Assembly: GCA_963799425.1 (NCBI GenBank)
Contig: CAWCXA010000007.1
Coordinates: 62,001 to 126,000, forward strand
Source: CAVWSM01 sp963799425
GTDB taxonomy: Bacteria; Actinomycetota; Actinomycetes; Jiangellales; Jiangellaceae
Reading direction: 5' to 3'
Length of the DNA: 64,000 nucleotides
Below the pieces are notes generated by a model that was given only the letters and a program-made list of their open reading frames with translations, was not told the DNA's origin and made no database searches. Within the stretch, counting starts at the first letter, position 1; each line of letters opens with the position of its first letter. The translations under genes were made by a program, and so were the position numbers. Positions 43,031 through 51,225 of the stretch are shown here, piece after piece.

Positions 43031-43411
43031 TTGAGCACGCTCGACGAAGATGCCGAATTTGCGGCCGCTGGCCGCGGGGAGCGGTCTTCGGTGACACCCG
43101 ATCGTGACGCCTACGTAGCTATGCACGCGAGCCCTGAGTTCGCCGAGCTACGTCGCCGACTGCGCGGGTTCATCTTCCCCATGACCGTGGTCTTCCTGGC
43201 CTGGTACTTCCTGTACGTCCTGCTGGCCGACTACGCGCACGAGTTCATGGCGCAGAAGGTCTTCGGCAACATCAATGTCGGCCTGCTGCTTGGGCTCGGG
43301 CAGTTCGTCTCCACGTTCCTCATCACCTGGCTCTACGTCCGCTTCGCCAACCGCGTGACGGACCCGATGGCCGAGCGGCTGCGCGACGAGCTGGAAGGAG
43401 GCGGCAAGTGA
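43031..43411 (+). CDS. DUF485 membrane protein, accessory to the acetate symporter
   Basis: A 126-residue protein. After a 40-residue polar N-terminus comes the DUF485 domain: FAELRRRLRGFIFPMTVVFLAWYFLYVLLADY, quoted in part, then a second helix GLLLGLGQFVSTFLITWLY and RFANRVTDPMA. DUF485 proteins always accompany ActP/MctC carriers. I chose TTG 43031 because GGAGG is exactly five bases before it; GTG 42998 lies in frame but has no ribosome site. The stop overlaps the start of the symporter gene (GTGA). Confidence 0.88.
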   Translation: MSTLDEDAEFAAAGRGERSSVTPDRDAYVAMHASPEFAELRRRLRGFIFPMTVVFLAWYFLYVLLADYAHEFMAQKVFGNINVGLLLGLGQFVSTFLITWLYVRFANRVTDPMAERLRDELEGGGK

Positions 43412-45051
43412 CCGCCACGATGTCTGTCCACACGACCGTGCTCGCGCAAGAGGACATCGGCAATCCGACGGTCAACACCGGGATCTTCGCCCTCTTCGTC
43501 GTCGTGACCCTGCTCATTGTCTTCCGTGCATCGCGCAACAACCGCACCGCGGCCGACTACTACGCTGCAGGCCATGCCTTCACCGGGCCGCAGAACGGCA
43601 CTGCTATCGCCGGTGACTACCTATCGGCCGCCTCGTTCCTTGGCATCGCCGGCGCCATCGCGATCAACGGGTACGACGGCTTCCTCTATTCGATCGGCTT
43701 CCTGGTCGCCTGGCTCGTCGCGCTTCTGCTGGTTGCCGAGATGCTGCGCAACACGGGTCGCTTCACGATGGCCGACGTGCTGTCGTTCCGGATGCGGCAG
43801 CGCCCAATGCGCATGGCCGCTGCCATCTCGACCCTGACGGTGTCGTTCTTCTACCTGCTCGCCCAGATGGCGGGTGCCGGTGGCCTGGTCGCGCTGCTGC
43901 TCGGGGTCGACCAGCGGTCCGGCCAGAGCTTGGTCATCGCGGTCGTCGGTGCGCTGATGATCGTGTACGTCATGGTCGGCGGTATGCGCGGCACAACGTG
44001 GGTGCAGATCGTCAAGGCCATCCTGCTGATGAGCGGTGCGGCCCTCATGACGGTGTGGGTGCTGAGCAAGTACGGGTTCAACCTGTCGGAGCTGCTGGGC
44101 GACGCGGCGGCGGCGGGTTCCTCGATCGAGCCCGGCGCGCAGTACGGTGCCACTGATACGTCGAAGCTCGACTTCCTGTCACTGGCCCTCGCGCTCGTCC
44201 TCGGCACGGCCGGCTTGCCGCACATCCTGATGCGCTTCTACACGGTTCCGACCGCCAAAGAGGCTCGGCGGTCGGTGGTGTGGGCGATCGTGCTCATAGG
44301 GGTCTTCTACCTGTTCACGCTGGTGCTGGGGTACGGCGCCGCAGCCCTCGTTGGCAAGGAGACCATCGCCGGAGCACCCGGTCGGGCAAACTCGGCTGCA
44401 CCACTGCTGGCGTTCGAGCTCGGCGGAACGTTGCTGCTGGGCTTTATCGCCGCGGTGGCGTTCGCGACCATTCTCGCGGTAGTGGCCGGCCTGACGATTA
44501 CCGCATCGGCGTCGTTCGCGCATGACGTCTACGCGCAGGTCATCAAGCGGGGCAAGGTCTCGTCACGTGACGAAGTCAAGGTTGCTCGCATCACGGCGGT
44601 CGTCATCGGTGCGTTCGCGATTTTCGGCGGCATCCTGGCCAACGGGCAGAACATCGCCTTCCTGGTCGCACTTGCCTTCGCAGTGGCGGCAAGCGCCAAC
44701 CTCCCGACCATCCTCTACACGCTGTTCTGGAAGCGGTTCAACACGCGCGGAGCGCTGTGGAGCATCTACGGCGGCCTCATCAGCTGCGTGACGCTGATCA
44801 TCTTCTCGCCGGTGGTCTCGGGTAAGCCGGCCGGCCCCGACGGGCGCAGCCTCTCGATGATCACCGATCCGTCGATCGACTTCCACTGGTTCCCGCTCGA
44901 CAACCCGGGCATCGTTTCGATCCCGCTGGCCTTCTTCCTGGGCTGGCTGGGCACCGTGACCGCCAAGGAGAAGGCCGACGCGGACAAGTACGCCGAGATG
45001 GAGGTGCGTGCGCTGACCGGGGCAGGGTCGGCCAAGGCAGTCGTCCACTGA
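43408..45051 (+). CDS. Cation/acetate symporter, ActP/MctC type
   Basis: A 547-residue SSS-family carrier with 13 to 14 helices. GHAFTGPQNGTAIAGDYLSAASFLGIAGAIA (in part), GGMRGTTWVQIVKAILLM and GTAGLPHILMRFYTVPTAKEARRS are hallmarks of the acetate/pyruvate/propionate branch. The C-terminal region faces the cytoplasm and ends in an alanine-rich tail. It is translated together with the DUF485 protein and followed by acs, so imported acetate can be activated at once. Control by the LytTR regulator is suggested by the repeats at 42855-42927. Confidence 0.94.
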   Translation: MTATMSVHTTVLAQEDIGNPTVNTGIFALFVVVTLLIVFRASRNNRTAADYYAAGHAFTGPQNGTAIAGDYLSAASFLGIAGAIAINGYDGFLYSIGFLVAWLVALLLVAEMLRNTGRFTMADVLSFRMRQRPMRMAAAISTLTVSFFYLLAQMAGAGGLVALLLGVDQRSGQSLVIAVVGALMIVYVMVGGMRGTTWVQIVKAILLMSGAALMTVWVLSKYGFNLSELLGDAAAAGSSIEPGAQYGATDTSKLDFLSLALALVLGTAGLPHILMRFYTVPTAKEARRSVVWAIVLIGVFYLFTLVLGYGAAALVGKETIAGAPGRANSAAPLLAFELGGTLLLGFIAAVAFATILAVVAGLTITASASFAHDVYAQVIKRGKVSSRDEVKVARITAVVIGAFAIFGGILANGQNIAFLVALAFAVAASANLPTILYTLFWKRFNTRGALWSIYGGLISCVTLIIFSPVVSGKPAGPDGRSLSMITDPSIDFHWFPLDNPGIVSIPLAFFLGWLGTVTAKEKADADKYAEMEVRALTGAGSAKAVVH

Positions 45052-45156
45052 GCACCCCGCTTGATCCGGGCCCACCTAGGCTGATGGAGTACACGCTCCC
45101 GTCATGTCATGGTGGGCCTGGCCATTTCATTTGCCGTACCCGAAGGTGAGACGAAG

Positions 45157-47133
45157 GTGTCGAACGAGACTCACGAGCCCACGCTCTCCAATCTGTTGCG
45201 CGAGAACCGCCGGTTCAGCCCACCCCCCGAGCTCGCCGCCAATGCCAATGCGCAGCCGGGCCTCTACGACGAGGCCGCCTCCGACCGGCTCGCGTTCTGG
45301 GATCGGCAGGCACGTGACCTCATCTCGTGGGCGACGCCCTGGGAGCAGGTGCTCGACTGGTCCAACCCGCCGTTCGCCAAGTGGTACACCGGTGGCTCGC
45401 TCAACGTCGCTTACAACTGCGTCGACCGGCACGTCGAGGCGGGCTACGGCGACCAGGTCGCTTATCACTGGGAGGGCGAGCCGGGCGACACCCGTACTCT
45501 CACTTACGCCGACCTCAAGCGCGAGGTAAGCAAGGCCGCCAACGCCCTGCTCGCCCTCGGCGTACGGAAGGGCGATCGGGTCGCCATCTACATGCCGATG
45601 ATCCCGGAGACTGCTATCGCGATGCTGGCGTGTGCACGCATCGGCGCGCCGCACTCGGTGGTGTTCGGCGGCTTCTCCGCAGACGCGCTCAAGGGCCGCA
45701 TCCAGGACGCCGACGCGCGCGTCGTGGTCACCGCTGACGGTGGATACCGGCGTGGCGCGGCCAGCGCGCTCAAGCCAGCCGTTGACGAAGCGCTCGCGGA
45801 GTGCCCCGATGTGCGCAGCGTGCTCGTCGTCCGCCGTACGGGCCAAGAGGTCCCGTGGACCGACGGACGCGACGTGTGGTGGCACGACATTGTTGAGTCG
45901 CAGTCGGAGGACCACACGCCGGAAGCGCATGACTCGGAGCACCCGCTCTACATCCTTTACACAAGCGGCACAACGGCGAAGCCCAAGGGAATCCTGCACA
46001 CGACCGGCGGCTACCTCACCCAGGTCGCCTACACGCACCGCAACGTGTTCGACCTCAAGTCCGACTCCGACATCTTCTGGTGCGCGGCCGACATCGGCTG
46101 GGTGACCGGGCACTCGTACATCGTCTACGGGCCGCTGGCCAACCGGGCTACAACCGTGATGTACGAAGGCACGCCCGACTCGCCGCACAAGGGTCGCTGG
46201 TGGGAGATCGTGCAGAAGTACGGCGTCACGATCCTCTACTGCGCGCCGACGGCAATCCGCACGTTCATGAAGTGGGGCAGCGATATCCCCGCCCAGTTCG
46301 ACCTGTCGTCGCTCCGGCTGCTCGGATCCGTCGGCGAGCCGATCAACCCCGAGGCGTGGATGTGGTACCGGGAGAACATCGGTCGCTCCAACTGCCCCAT
46401 CGTCGATACGTGGTGGCAGACCGAGACCGGAGCCATCATGATCAGCCCGCTGCCCGGAGTCACCGAGACCAAGCCAGGCTCGGCGATGCGCGCGCTGCCC
46501 GGCATCGGGGCAGATGTCGTCGACGACACCGGTGTTGCCGTGCCCAATGGTGGTGGCGGCTACCTCGTGCTGACCGAACCGTGGCCGGCGATGCTGCGCA
46601 CCATCTGGGGCGACGACCAGCGATTCATCGACACCTATTGGTCGCGGTTCGCGGACAAGGGTTACTACTTCGCCGGTGACGGCGCGAAGAAGGACGAGGA
46701 CGGCGACGTCTGGCTGCTCGGCCGGGTTGACGACGTGATGAACGTGTCCGGCCACCGCATCTCGACGACTGAGGTCGAGTCGGCGCTCGTGTCGCACCCG
46801 AAGGTGGCTGAAGCAGCGGTCGTAGGCGCCACCGATGCGACGACGGGCCAGGCCATCGTCGCGTTCGCGATCCTGCGCGGCGATGCCGACGAGGGCGCGG
46901 ACATCGTGGCGGAGCTGCGCAACCATGTGGCCAAGGAGATCGGCCCGATCGCCAAGCCACGGCAGATCATGGTCGTGGCGGAGCTGCCCAAGACGCGGTC
47001 CGGCAAGATCATGCGCCGCCTGCTCCGCGATGTGGCCGAGAACCGTCAGCTCGGCGACGTCACGACCCTGACCGATTCGTCCGTAATGGACCTCATCAAG
47101 ACCGGCCTCGCGTCGGGCAAGTCCGAGGACTGA
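45157..47133 (+). CDS. acs: Acetyl-CoA synthetase (AMP-forming)
   Basis: A 658-residue adenylate-forming enzyme making acetyl-CoA from acetate, ATP and CoA. Core motifs: YTSGTTAKPKGILHTTGGY (ATP P-loop), the acetate pocket tryptophan in DTWWQTETGA, YYFAGDGAKKDEDGD and the hinge LLGRVDDVMNVSGHRIST. The C-terminal PKTRSGKIMRRLLR carries the lysine that is reversibly acetylated in known Acs enzymes. GTG 45157 has AAGGTGAG six bases upstream. TAGGCT at 45077-45082 is a possible -10 giving a leader of about 68 bases, so acs can have its own promoter. Position equals Rv3667 in M. tuberculosis. Confidence 0.96.
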   Translation: MSNETHEPTLSNLLRENRRFSPPPELAANANAQPGLYDEAASDRLAFWDRQARDLISWATPWEQVLDWSNPPFAKWYTGGSLNVAYNCVDRHVEAGYGDQVAYHWEGEPGDTRTLTYADLKREVSKAANALLALGVRKGDRVAIYMPMIPETAIAMLACARIGAPHSVVFGGFSADALKGRIQDADARVVVTADGGYRRGAASALKPAVDEALAECPDVRSVLVVRRTGQEVPWTDGRDVWWHDIVESQSEDHTPEAHDSEHPLYILYTSGTTAKPKGILHTTGGYLTQVAYTHRNVFDLKSDSDIFWCAADIGWVTGHSYIVYGPLANRATTVMYEGTPDSPHKGRWWEIVQKYGVTILYCAPTAIRTFMKWGSDIPAQFDLSSLRLLGSVGEPINPEAWMWYRENIGRSNCPIVDTWWQTETGAIMISPLPGVTETKPGSAMRALPGIGADVVDDTGVAVPNGGGGYLVLTEPWPAMLRTIWGDDQRFIDTYWSRFADKGYYFAGDGAKKDEDGDVWLLGRVDDVMNVSGHRISTTEVESALVSHPKVAEAAVVGATDATTGQAIVAFAILRGDADEGADIVAELRNHVAKEIGPIAKPRQIMVVAELPKTRSGKIMRRLLRDVAENRQLGDVTTLTDSSVMDLIKTGLASGKSED

Positions 47134-47160
47134 CGCGCGGACACGCCGCCTCTCGCGTTG

Positions 47161-47202
47161 CGTCCGAGCAACCGTGCGCAATAGGGCACGGTCGCTTGGA
47201 CG
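47161..47202. terminator. 17-bp hairpin between convergent acs and DUF937 genes
   Basis: CGTCCGAGCAACCGTGC (47161-47177) and GCACGGTCGCTTGGACG (47186-47202) pair with two mismatches around GCAATAGG. Placed between two convergent stops, it can serve both genes. No T-tract. Confidence 0.75.
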
Positions 47203-47216
47203 TTGCGCGCGGGCGG

Positions 47217-47612
47217 CTACTTGCCCAGGAACTTGCCGATGATGTCCTGAAGTCCGCCCATGTCAGGGACCTTGCCCTCGGGGGTGACCTTGTCGATCAG
47301 TTGAGGGAGCGTGTCGGCCAGGTCGTTCTCAACGGCCTCCTTGGACACTCCGGTCTGCTGCGCGATCTTCTCGACCGTGTCGGTGCCGAGGGCCTGCCCC
47401 ACCTCGGACCCGCTGAGCTTCTCGTTGTCCCCAGTTCCCACCCACGACTCGGCCTTCTGGCCCATCCCGGCGCCTTGGAACTTGCTCAGCAGCCCACCTA
47501 GGTCGAAGCCTTCGCCTTTTCCTCCGCCGAACATGCCGAGCAGGCTCTGCAGCACGTTGCCCTTTTCGCCGCTGCCCAGCAGTCCGCCGAGCATCTTCCC
47601 GATGTCGGTCAT
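47217..47612 (-). CDS. DUF937 (YidB-like) protein
   Basis: A 131-residue glycine- and leucine-rich protein: MLGGLLGSGEKGNVLQSLLGMF near the N-terminus and SWVGTGDNEKLSGSEVGQALG, VEKIAQQTGVSKEAVENDLADTLPQLIDKVTPEG in the middle (given in part), the conserved pattern of the YidB/DUF937 family, with a C-terminal LQDIIGKFLGK amphipathic helix. No function is established for the family. ATG 47612 has GGAGG eight bases upstream. It stands alone, convergent with acs. Confidence 0.85.
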   Translation of the reverse strand: MTDIGKMLGGLLGSGEKGNVLQSLLGMFGGGKGEGFDLGGLLSKFQGAGMGQKAESWVGTGDNEKLSGSEVGQALGTDTVEKIAQQTGVSKEAVENDLADTLPQLIDKVTPEGKVPDMGGLQDIIGKFLGK

Positions 47613-47730
47613 GGTGCGCACCTCCTGATCGGGCACCCGGAGCGGGACCCCGCCCCACCTTGGACGCTAGCCCCGCGCCTCCGGCCCCGCACCTCCAGCG
47701 CCGCCCGCCTCCGGCCAATACCGTTGGGCC

Positions 47731-48195
47731 ATGCTGGCGCGTCAGCTCGCCGAGCCGTTCCCAGTCGTACGCCTGGACACGCCCGCGCTCGAGGCCACCC
47801 GGCTGCTCGCGGAACGCGGCCTGCCTGGCCTCGTCGTGGTCGACGACGACGACATGCCGCTGGCGATCCTGCCCGGCAGCCAGGTGCTCCGCTTCGCGCT
47901 GCCCGAGTACGTCGAGGAAGACCCCTCGCTCGCAAGCGTCTACAGCGAGGCGGAGGCCGACAACTTCTGCGCGACCTTGGAGGGTCACACCGTCGCCGAG
48001 CTGATGCCCTCGCCGCAGTACATGCCCAAGCGCGACGCTGACCGCCCCCTCGTACGCGGCGACACCACGCTCATCGAGATCGCCGCCATCATGGCCAGGC
48101 AACACTCGCCGGTCGTCGCCGTGGTCGAGAACAACAAGATCATCGGTGTCATCACCGTTCACCGGCTCCTCGGCGCTGCCCTGCCCAAGCAATGA
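47731..48195 (+). CDS. CBS-domain pair protein
   Basis: A 154-residue soluble protein made of two CBS motifs (about 5-60 and 88-150), e.g. LPGLVVVDDDDMPLAILPGSQV and SPVVAVVENNKIIGVITVHRLL, which bind adenosine nucleotides as an energy or second-messenger sensor. The stop overlaps the start of the next ion-transporter gene (ATGA), so it probably regulates that transporter. ATG 47731 lies six bases after TACCGT, consistent with a leaderless transcript. Confidence 0.9.
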   Translation: MLARQLAEPFPVVRLDTPALEATRLLAERGLPGLVVVDDDDMPLAILPGSQVLRFALPEYVEEDPSLASVYSEAEADNFCATLEGHTVAELMPSPQYMPKRDADRPLVRGDTTLIEIAAIMARQHSPVVAVVENNKIIGVITVHRLLGAALPKQ

Positions 48196-49505
48196 GCGAC
48201 GACCCGAGCACGTTCGTCGTCGTCGCCGCCATCACGGTCTTCGTCACCGTCTATGTCGTCATCGCCACTGAGTGGGTGCATCGCACCAAGGCCGCACTGA
48301 TCGGTGGCGGGCTGATGCTGCTCATCGGCGCGCTCGACGAGCACTCGGCGTTCTACTCCGAGAGCACCGGTATCGCCTGGTCGGTCATCTTCCTGCTGTT
48401 CGGGATGATGGTGATCGTCGGGATCATCAAGCAGACCGGAGCATTCGAATACCTTGCGATCTGGGCAGTCAAGCGTGCTCGCGGCCGCCCATACCCAGCG
48501 CTGGTCTTGCTCTGCCTCATCACGGCCGGAGCGTCGGCGCTGCTGGACAACGTCACGACCGTGCTGCTTATCGCGCCGGTCACGATCTTCGTGTGCGACC
48601 GCATCGGCGTACGCCCCGAGCCGTTCCTCATCGCCGAAGCGCTCGCTTCCAACATCGGCGGCACGGCGACACTGATCGGCGACCCGCCAAACATCATCAT
48701 CGCGAGTCGGTCGGGGCTGGGGTTCAACGACTTCCTCCTCAACCTGGCGCCGATAGTCGTCGTACTTGTGGTCGTCTTCGTCGTGATGGCGCGCTGGCTG
48801 TTCCGTGATGCATTCGTGTACGACGAGGAGCGCGCGGCAGCAGTCATGCAGCTCGACGGGCGGCGTGCCATCCGCAACGTGCCGCTGCTGCGCCGCTCGA
48901 TGATTGTGCTCGGGCTAGTTCTCGTCGCGTTCGTCTTGCACGACGCACTCGGGCTCGAACCCAGCGTCGTGGCAGTGCTCGGAGCCGGCGCACTGGTCCT
49001 CGTGAGCGGGTTGACCCCCGGGGACTACCTCGCCGAAGTGGAGTGGGAGACGCTCGCGTTCTTTCTCGGCCTGTTCCTCATGGTCGGGGGCCTCGTCAAC
49101 GTCGGCGTGATCGACTGGATCGGCGAGCAGGTCATCGACGCGGTTGGCGACCAGCTGCTCCTCGCGGCGACCGTGCTGCTGTTCGGCTCGGCGGTCGTGT
49201 CCGGCATCGTCGACAACATTCCCTTCGTTGCGACGGTGTCACCGATCGTCGCCGATCTCGTCGAGGCCAACGGCTCCACGCCACCGGCGATCGCGCTTTG
49301 GTGGGCGCTGGCCCTCGGGGCCGACCTTGGCGGCAACAGCACGGCCATCGGGGCAAGCGCCAACGTCGTGGTGACCGGCATCGCCCGGCGCAGCGGCTAT
49401 CCGATCTCCTTCTGGATGTTCACGCGGTACGGGCTCATCGTCACAGCGGTGACGGTGACCCTGTCCTGGCCTTACCTCTGGCTGCGCTACTTCGCCTTCG
49501 CGTAA
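48192..49505 (+). CDS. ArsB/NhaD-type permease (ion transporter superfamily)
   Basis: A 437-residue transporter with about 11 membrane helices. Typical stretches are WSVIFLLFGMMVIVGIIKQTGAFE, ASALLDNVTTVLLIAPVTIF, NIGGTATLIGDPPNIIIASRSGL and GADLGGNSTAIGASANVVVTGIA, the duplicated DNVT/GG-T-GDPPN pattern of ArsB/NhaD/SLC13 proteins. Specificity (arsenite, sodium/proton or dicarboxylate) is open; with an N-terminal-neighbour CBS protein and nhaA next to it, a cation/proton role is as likely as arsenite export, and no ars regulator or reductase is nearby. Confidence 0.88.
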   Translation: MSDDPSTFVVVAAITVFVTVYVVIATEWVHRTKAALIGGGLMLLIGALDEHSAFYSESTGIAWSVIFLLFGMMVIVGIIKQTGAFEYLAIWAVKRARGRPYPALVLLCLITAGASALLDNVTTVLLIAPVTIFVCDRIGVRPEPFLIAEALASNIGGTATLIGDPPNIIIASRSGLGFNDFLLNLAPIVVVLVVVFVVMARWLFRDAFVYDEERAAAVMQLDGRRAIRNVPLLRRSMIVLGLVLVAFVLHDALGLEPSVVAVLGAGALVLVSGLTPGDYLAEVEWETLAFFLGLFLMVGGLVNVGVIDWIGEQVIDAVGDQLLLAATVLLFGSAVVSGIVDNIPFVATVSPIVADLVEANGSTPPAIALWWALALGADLGGNSTAIGASANVVVTGIARRSGYPISFWMFTRYGLIVTAVTVTLSWPYLWLRYFAFA

Positions 49506-49534
49506 CGAGCCGTCGGTAGGCTCATGAGTCGGAG

Positions 49535-50833
49535 GTGCTCGACATTTCCCCAATCCGGACGGCGCGACGCTTTTTCCACCGACTTTCCCTCCCTGAGCGC
49601 ACCGAGATCCTGCGTACGCTCCGCAACGAGACGGTCGGCGGCTTCCTCCTGCTGCTGGGTGCGGTCGTCGCACTGATCTGGGCCAACTCGCCGTGGGACG
49701 CGTCGTACTTCGACCTCCAGCACACGGTTATCGGGCCGGCGTCGCTGCACCTGGACCTCGAGCTGCACACCTGGGCCGCCGATGGGCTGCTCGCCGTGTT
49801 CTTCCTCGTCGCGGGTCTGGAGCTCAAACGCGAGCTGGTGGTCGGTGACCTTCGCAACCCGTCGGAGGCCGTGCTCCCCGCCGTCGCAGCCGTGTGCGGC
49901 ATGGCCGTGCCGGCGCTCGTGTACGTGCTTGTCAATGCGATCGGCGACGGCTCCTACCAGGGATGGGCTGTCCCCACAGCCACGGACATCGCGTTCGCAC
50001 TGGCCGTACTGGCGGTGATCGGCTCGTTCCTGCCAACCGCCTTACGTGCCTTCCTGCTGACGCTGGCGGTGGTCGATGACCTGCTTGCCATCATCGTGAT
50101 CGCGGTGTTCTTCACCGACGACCTGGCCTTGGGGCCGCTGCTGGGGGCCGCCGGGCTGCTGTTGGTCTATGCCCTGCTGCAATCGCGTCGCGTCGAGTCG
50201 TGGGCGTTGTATGTGCCGATAGGTGTGGCGGTCTGGATCTTGGTCCACGAGAGCGGCGTCCACGCAACCGTCGCCGGCATCGCGCTCGGCCTGCTGACCC
50301 GCGTTCACCGCGACGAGGGTGAGCGGGAGTCGCCGGCGGAGCGCTATGAGCACGCCCTGCGACCGATATCGGCGGCTTTCTGCGTGCCAGTCTTCGCGCT
50401 CATGGCCGCCGGCGTGGTCCTGAACAGCGAGGCGCTACGGTCGGTGTTCACCGATCCGATTCCCCTTGGCATAGTGCTGGGGTTGGTCGTGGGCAAAGCC
50501 CTTGGCGTCTTCGGAGGTACCTACCTCACCGCAAGGTTCACCCGCGCCGAGCTGTCCCACGACCTGCACTGGAGCGACGTCGCGGGCGTGGCGCTGCTCT
50601 CCGGCATCGGGTTCACAGTCTCCCTGCTCATCGGTGAGCTGGCCTTCGTGGGCAACGCTGAGGTTGTCGACTTGGTCAAGACCGCGGTCCTGATCGGTTC
50701 GATCGTCGCCGCCGTGCTGGCGTCGGGTGTGCTCGCGATGCGCAACCGGGTCTACCGTCGCCTCAGCGAAGAAGACACCCAGGACCTCGACGCCGACGGT
50801 GTCCCCGACGTCTACCAGCAGGAGCAGGCATGA
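49535..50833 (+). CDS. nhaA: Na+/H+ antiporter NhaA
   Basis: A 432-residue antiporter that expels sodium in exchange for protons. The adjacent ion-binding aspartates are in LAVVDDLLAIIVIAVFF, and VPTATDIAFALAVLAVIG is the TATDIAF unwound-helix signature (T132/A133 region in E. coli NhaA). It is longer than E. coli NhaA (388 residues) at both ends; the C-terminal 40 residues are acidic and cytoplasmic (EEDTQDLDADG). Start unclear: GTG 49535 is used, but GGAGG (49531-49535) overlaps it and is better spaced for an ATT at 49544. The stop overlaps the next gene (ATGA). Confidence 0.95.
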   Translation: MLDISPIRTARRFFHRLSLPERTEILRTLRNETVGGFLLLLGAVVALIWANSPWDASYFDLQHTVIGPASLHLDLELHTWAADGLLAVFFLVAGLELKRELVVGDLRNPSEAVLPAVAAVCGMAVPALVYVLVNAIGDGSYQGWAVPTATDIAFALAVLAVIGSFLPTALRAFLLTLAVVDDLLAIIVIAVFFTDDLALGPLLGAAGLLLVYALLQSRRVESWALYVPIGVAVWILVHESGVHATVAGIALGLLTRVHRDEGERESPAERYEHALRPISAAFCVPVFALMAAGVVLNSEALRSVFTDPIPLGIVLGLVVGKALGVFGGTYLTARFTRAELSHDLHWSDVAGVALLSGIGFTVSLLIGELAFVGNAEVVDLVKTAVLIGSIVAAVLASGVLAMRNRVYRRLSEEDTQDLDADGVPDVYQQEQA

Positions 50834-51225
50834 GTGCGGACGGCGTGACCGACAAGAGCCTCGGTGAGCTCATCGCCTCAATGACCGAGGACGCTCGAAC
50901 GCTTGCCCGTGGAGAGGTGGAGCTCGCCAAGGCCGAGCTGGCCGAGACGGCGAAACGTTCCGGGGTAGGCGTAGGCCTCTTCGCCGGGGCGGCTCTGCTC
51001 GGTCTGCTGGCGCTGGTGCTGCTGTCGATAGCCGCTGCTGAGGGACTGGTGGCGGCGGGCCTACACCCCGCGTGGGCGTTCCTCATCGTCGCTGGGGTGT
51101 ATCTGCTAATCGCAGCGGTCTTCGTCCTGGTCGGGCAACGGCTGCTCAAGAAGGCGTCCAAGGGCCCCGAGCGCACCATCGAGGCTGCCCGTGAGACGCA
51201 GCGCGTGCTGCGGCGAAGCACGTGA
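50830..51225 (+). CDS. Phage-holin-superfamily small membrane protein (Rv3669 position)
   Basis: A 131-residue protein with an N-terminal amphipathic, charged helix (ARGEVELAKAELAETAKR), two closely spaced membrane helices (about 52-77 and 83-108) and a basic C-terminus. This pattern is the actinobacterial 'phage holin family' (Phage_holin_3_6, DUF1469), chromosomal proteins not linked to prophages; function unknown. Overlaps by four bases with nhaA upstream and the hydrolase downstream, matching the Rv3669-ephE linkage in mycobacteria. Confidence 0.82.
   Translation: MSADGVTDKSLGELIASMTEDARTLARGEVELAKAELAETAKRSGVGVGLFAGAALLGLLALVLLSIAAAEGLVAAGLHPAWAFLIVAGVYLLIAAVFVLVGQRLLKKASKGPERTIEAARETQRVLRRST

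Noticed and set aside
45069..45118. GGCCCACC/GGTGGGCC inverted repeat between the symporter and acs
   Set aside because: Only 8 bp with a 34-base loop; encloses a promoter-like element, so a terminator is not convincing.
45127..47181. 684-codon open frame antisense to acs
   Set aside because: Mirror of acs codon bias; no domain.
48192..49505. Arsenic resistance operon with the later ArsA-like genes
   Set aside because: The ArsB-like permease and ArsA-like ATPases are 8 kb apart in separate operons without arsR or arsC; the ATPases belong to the Get3-like Rv3679/Rv3680 group.
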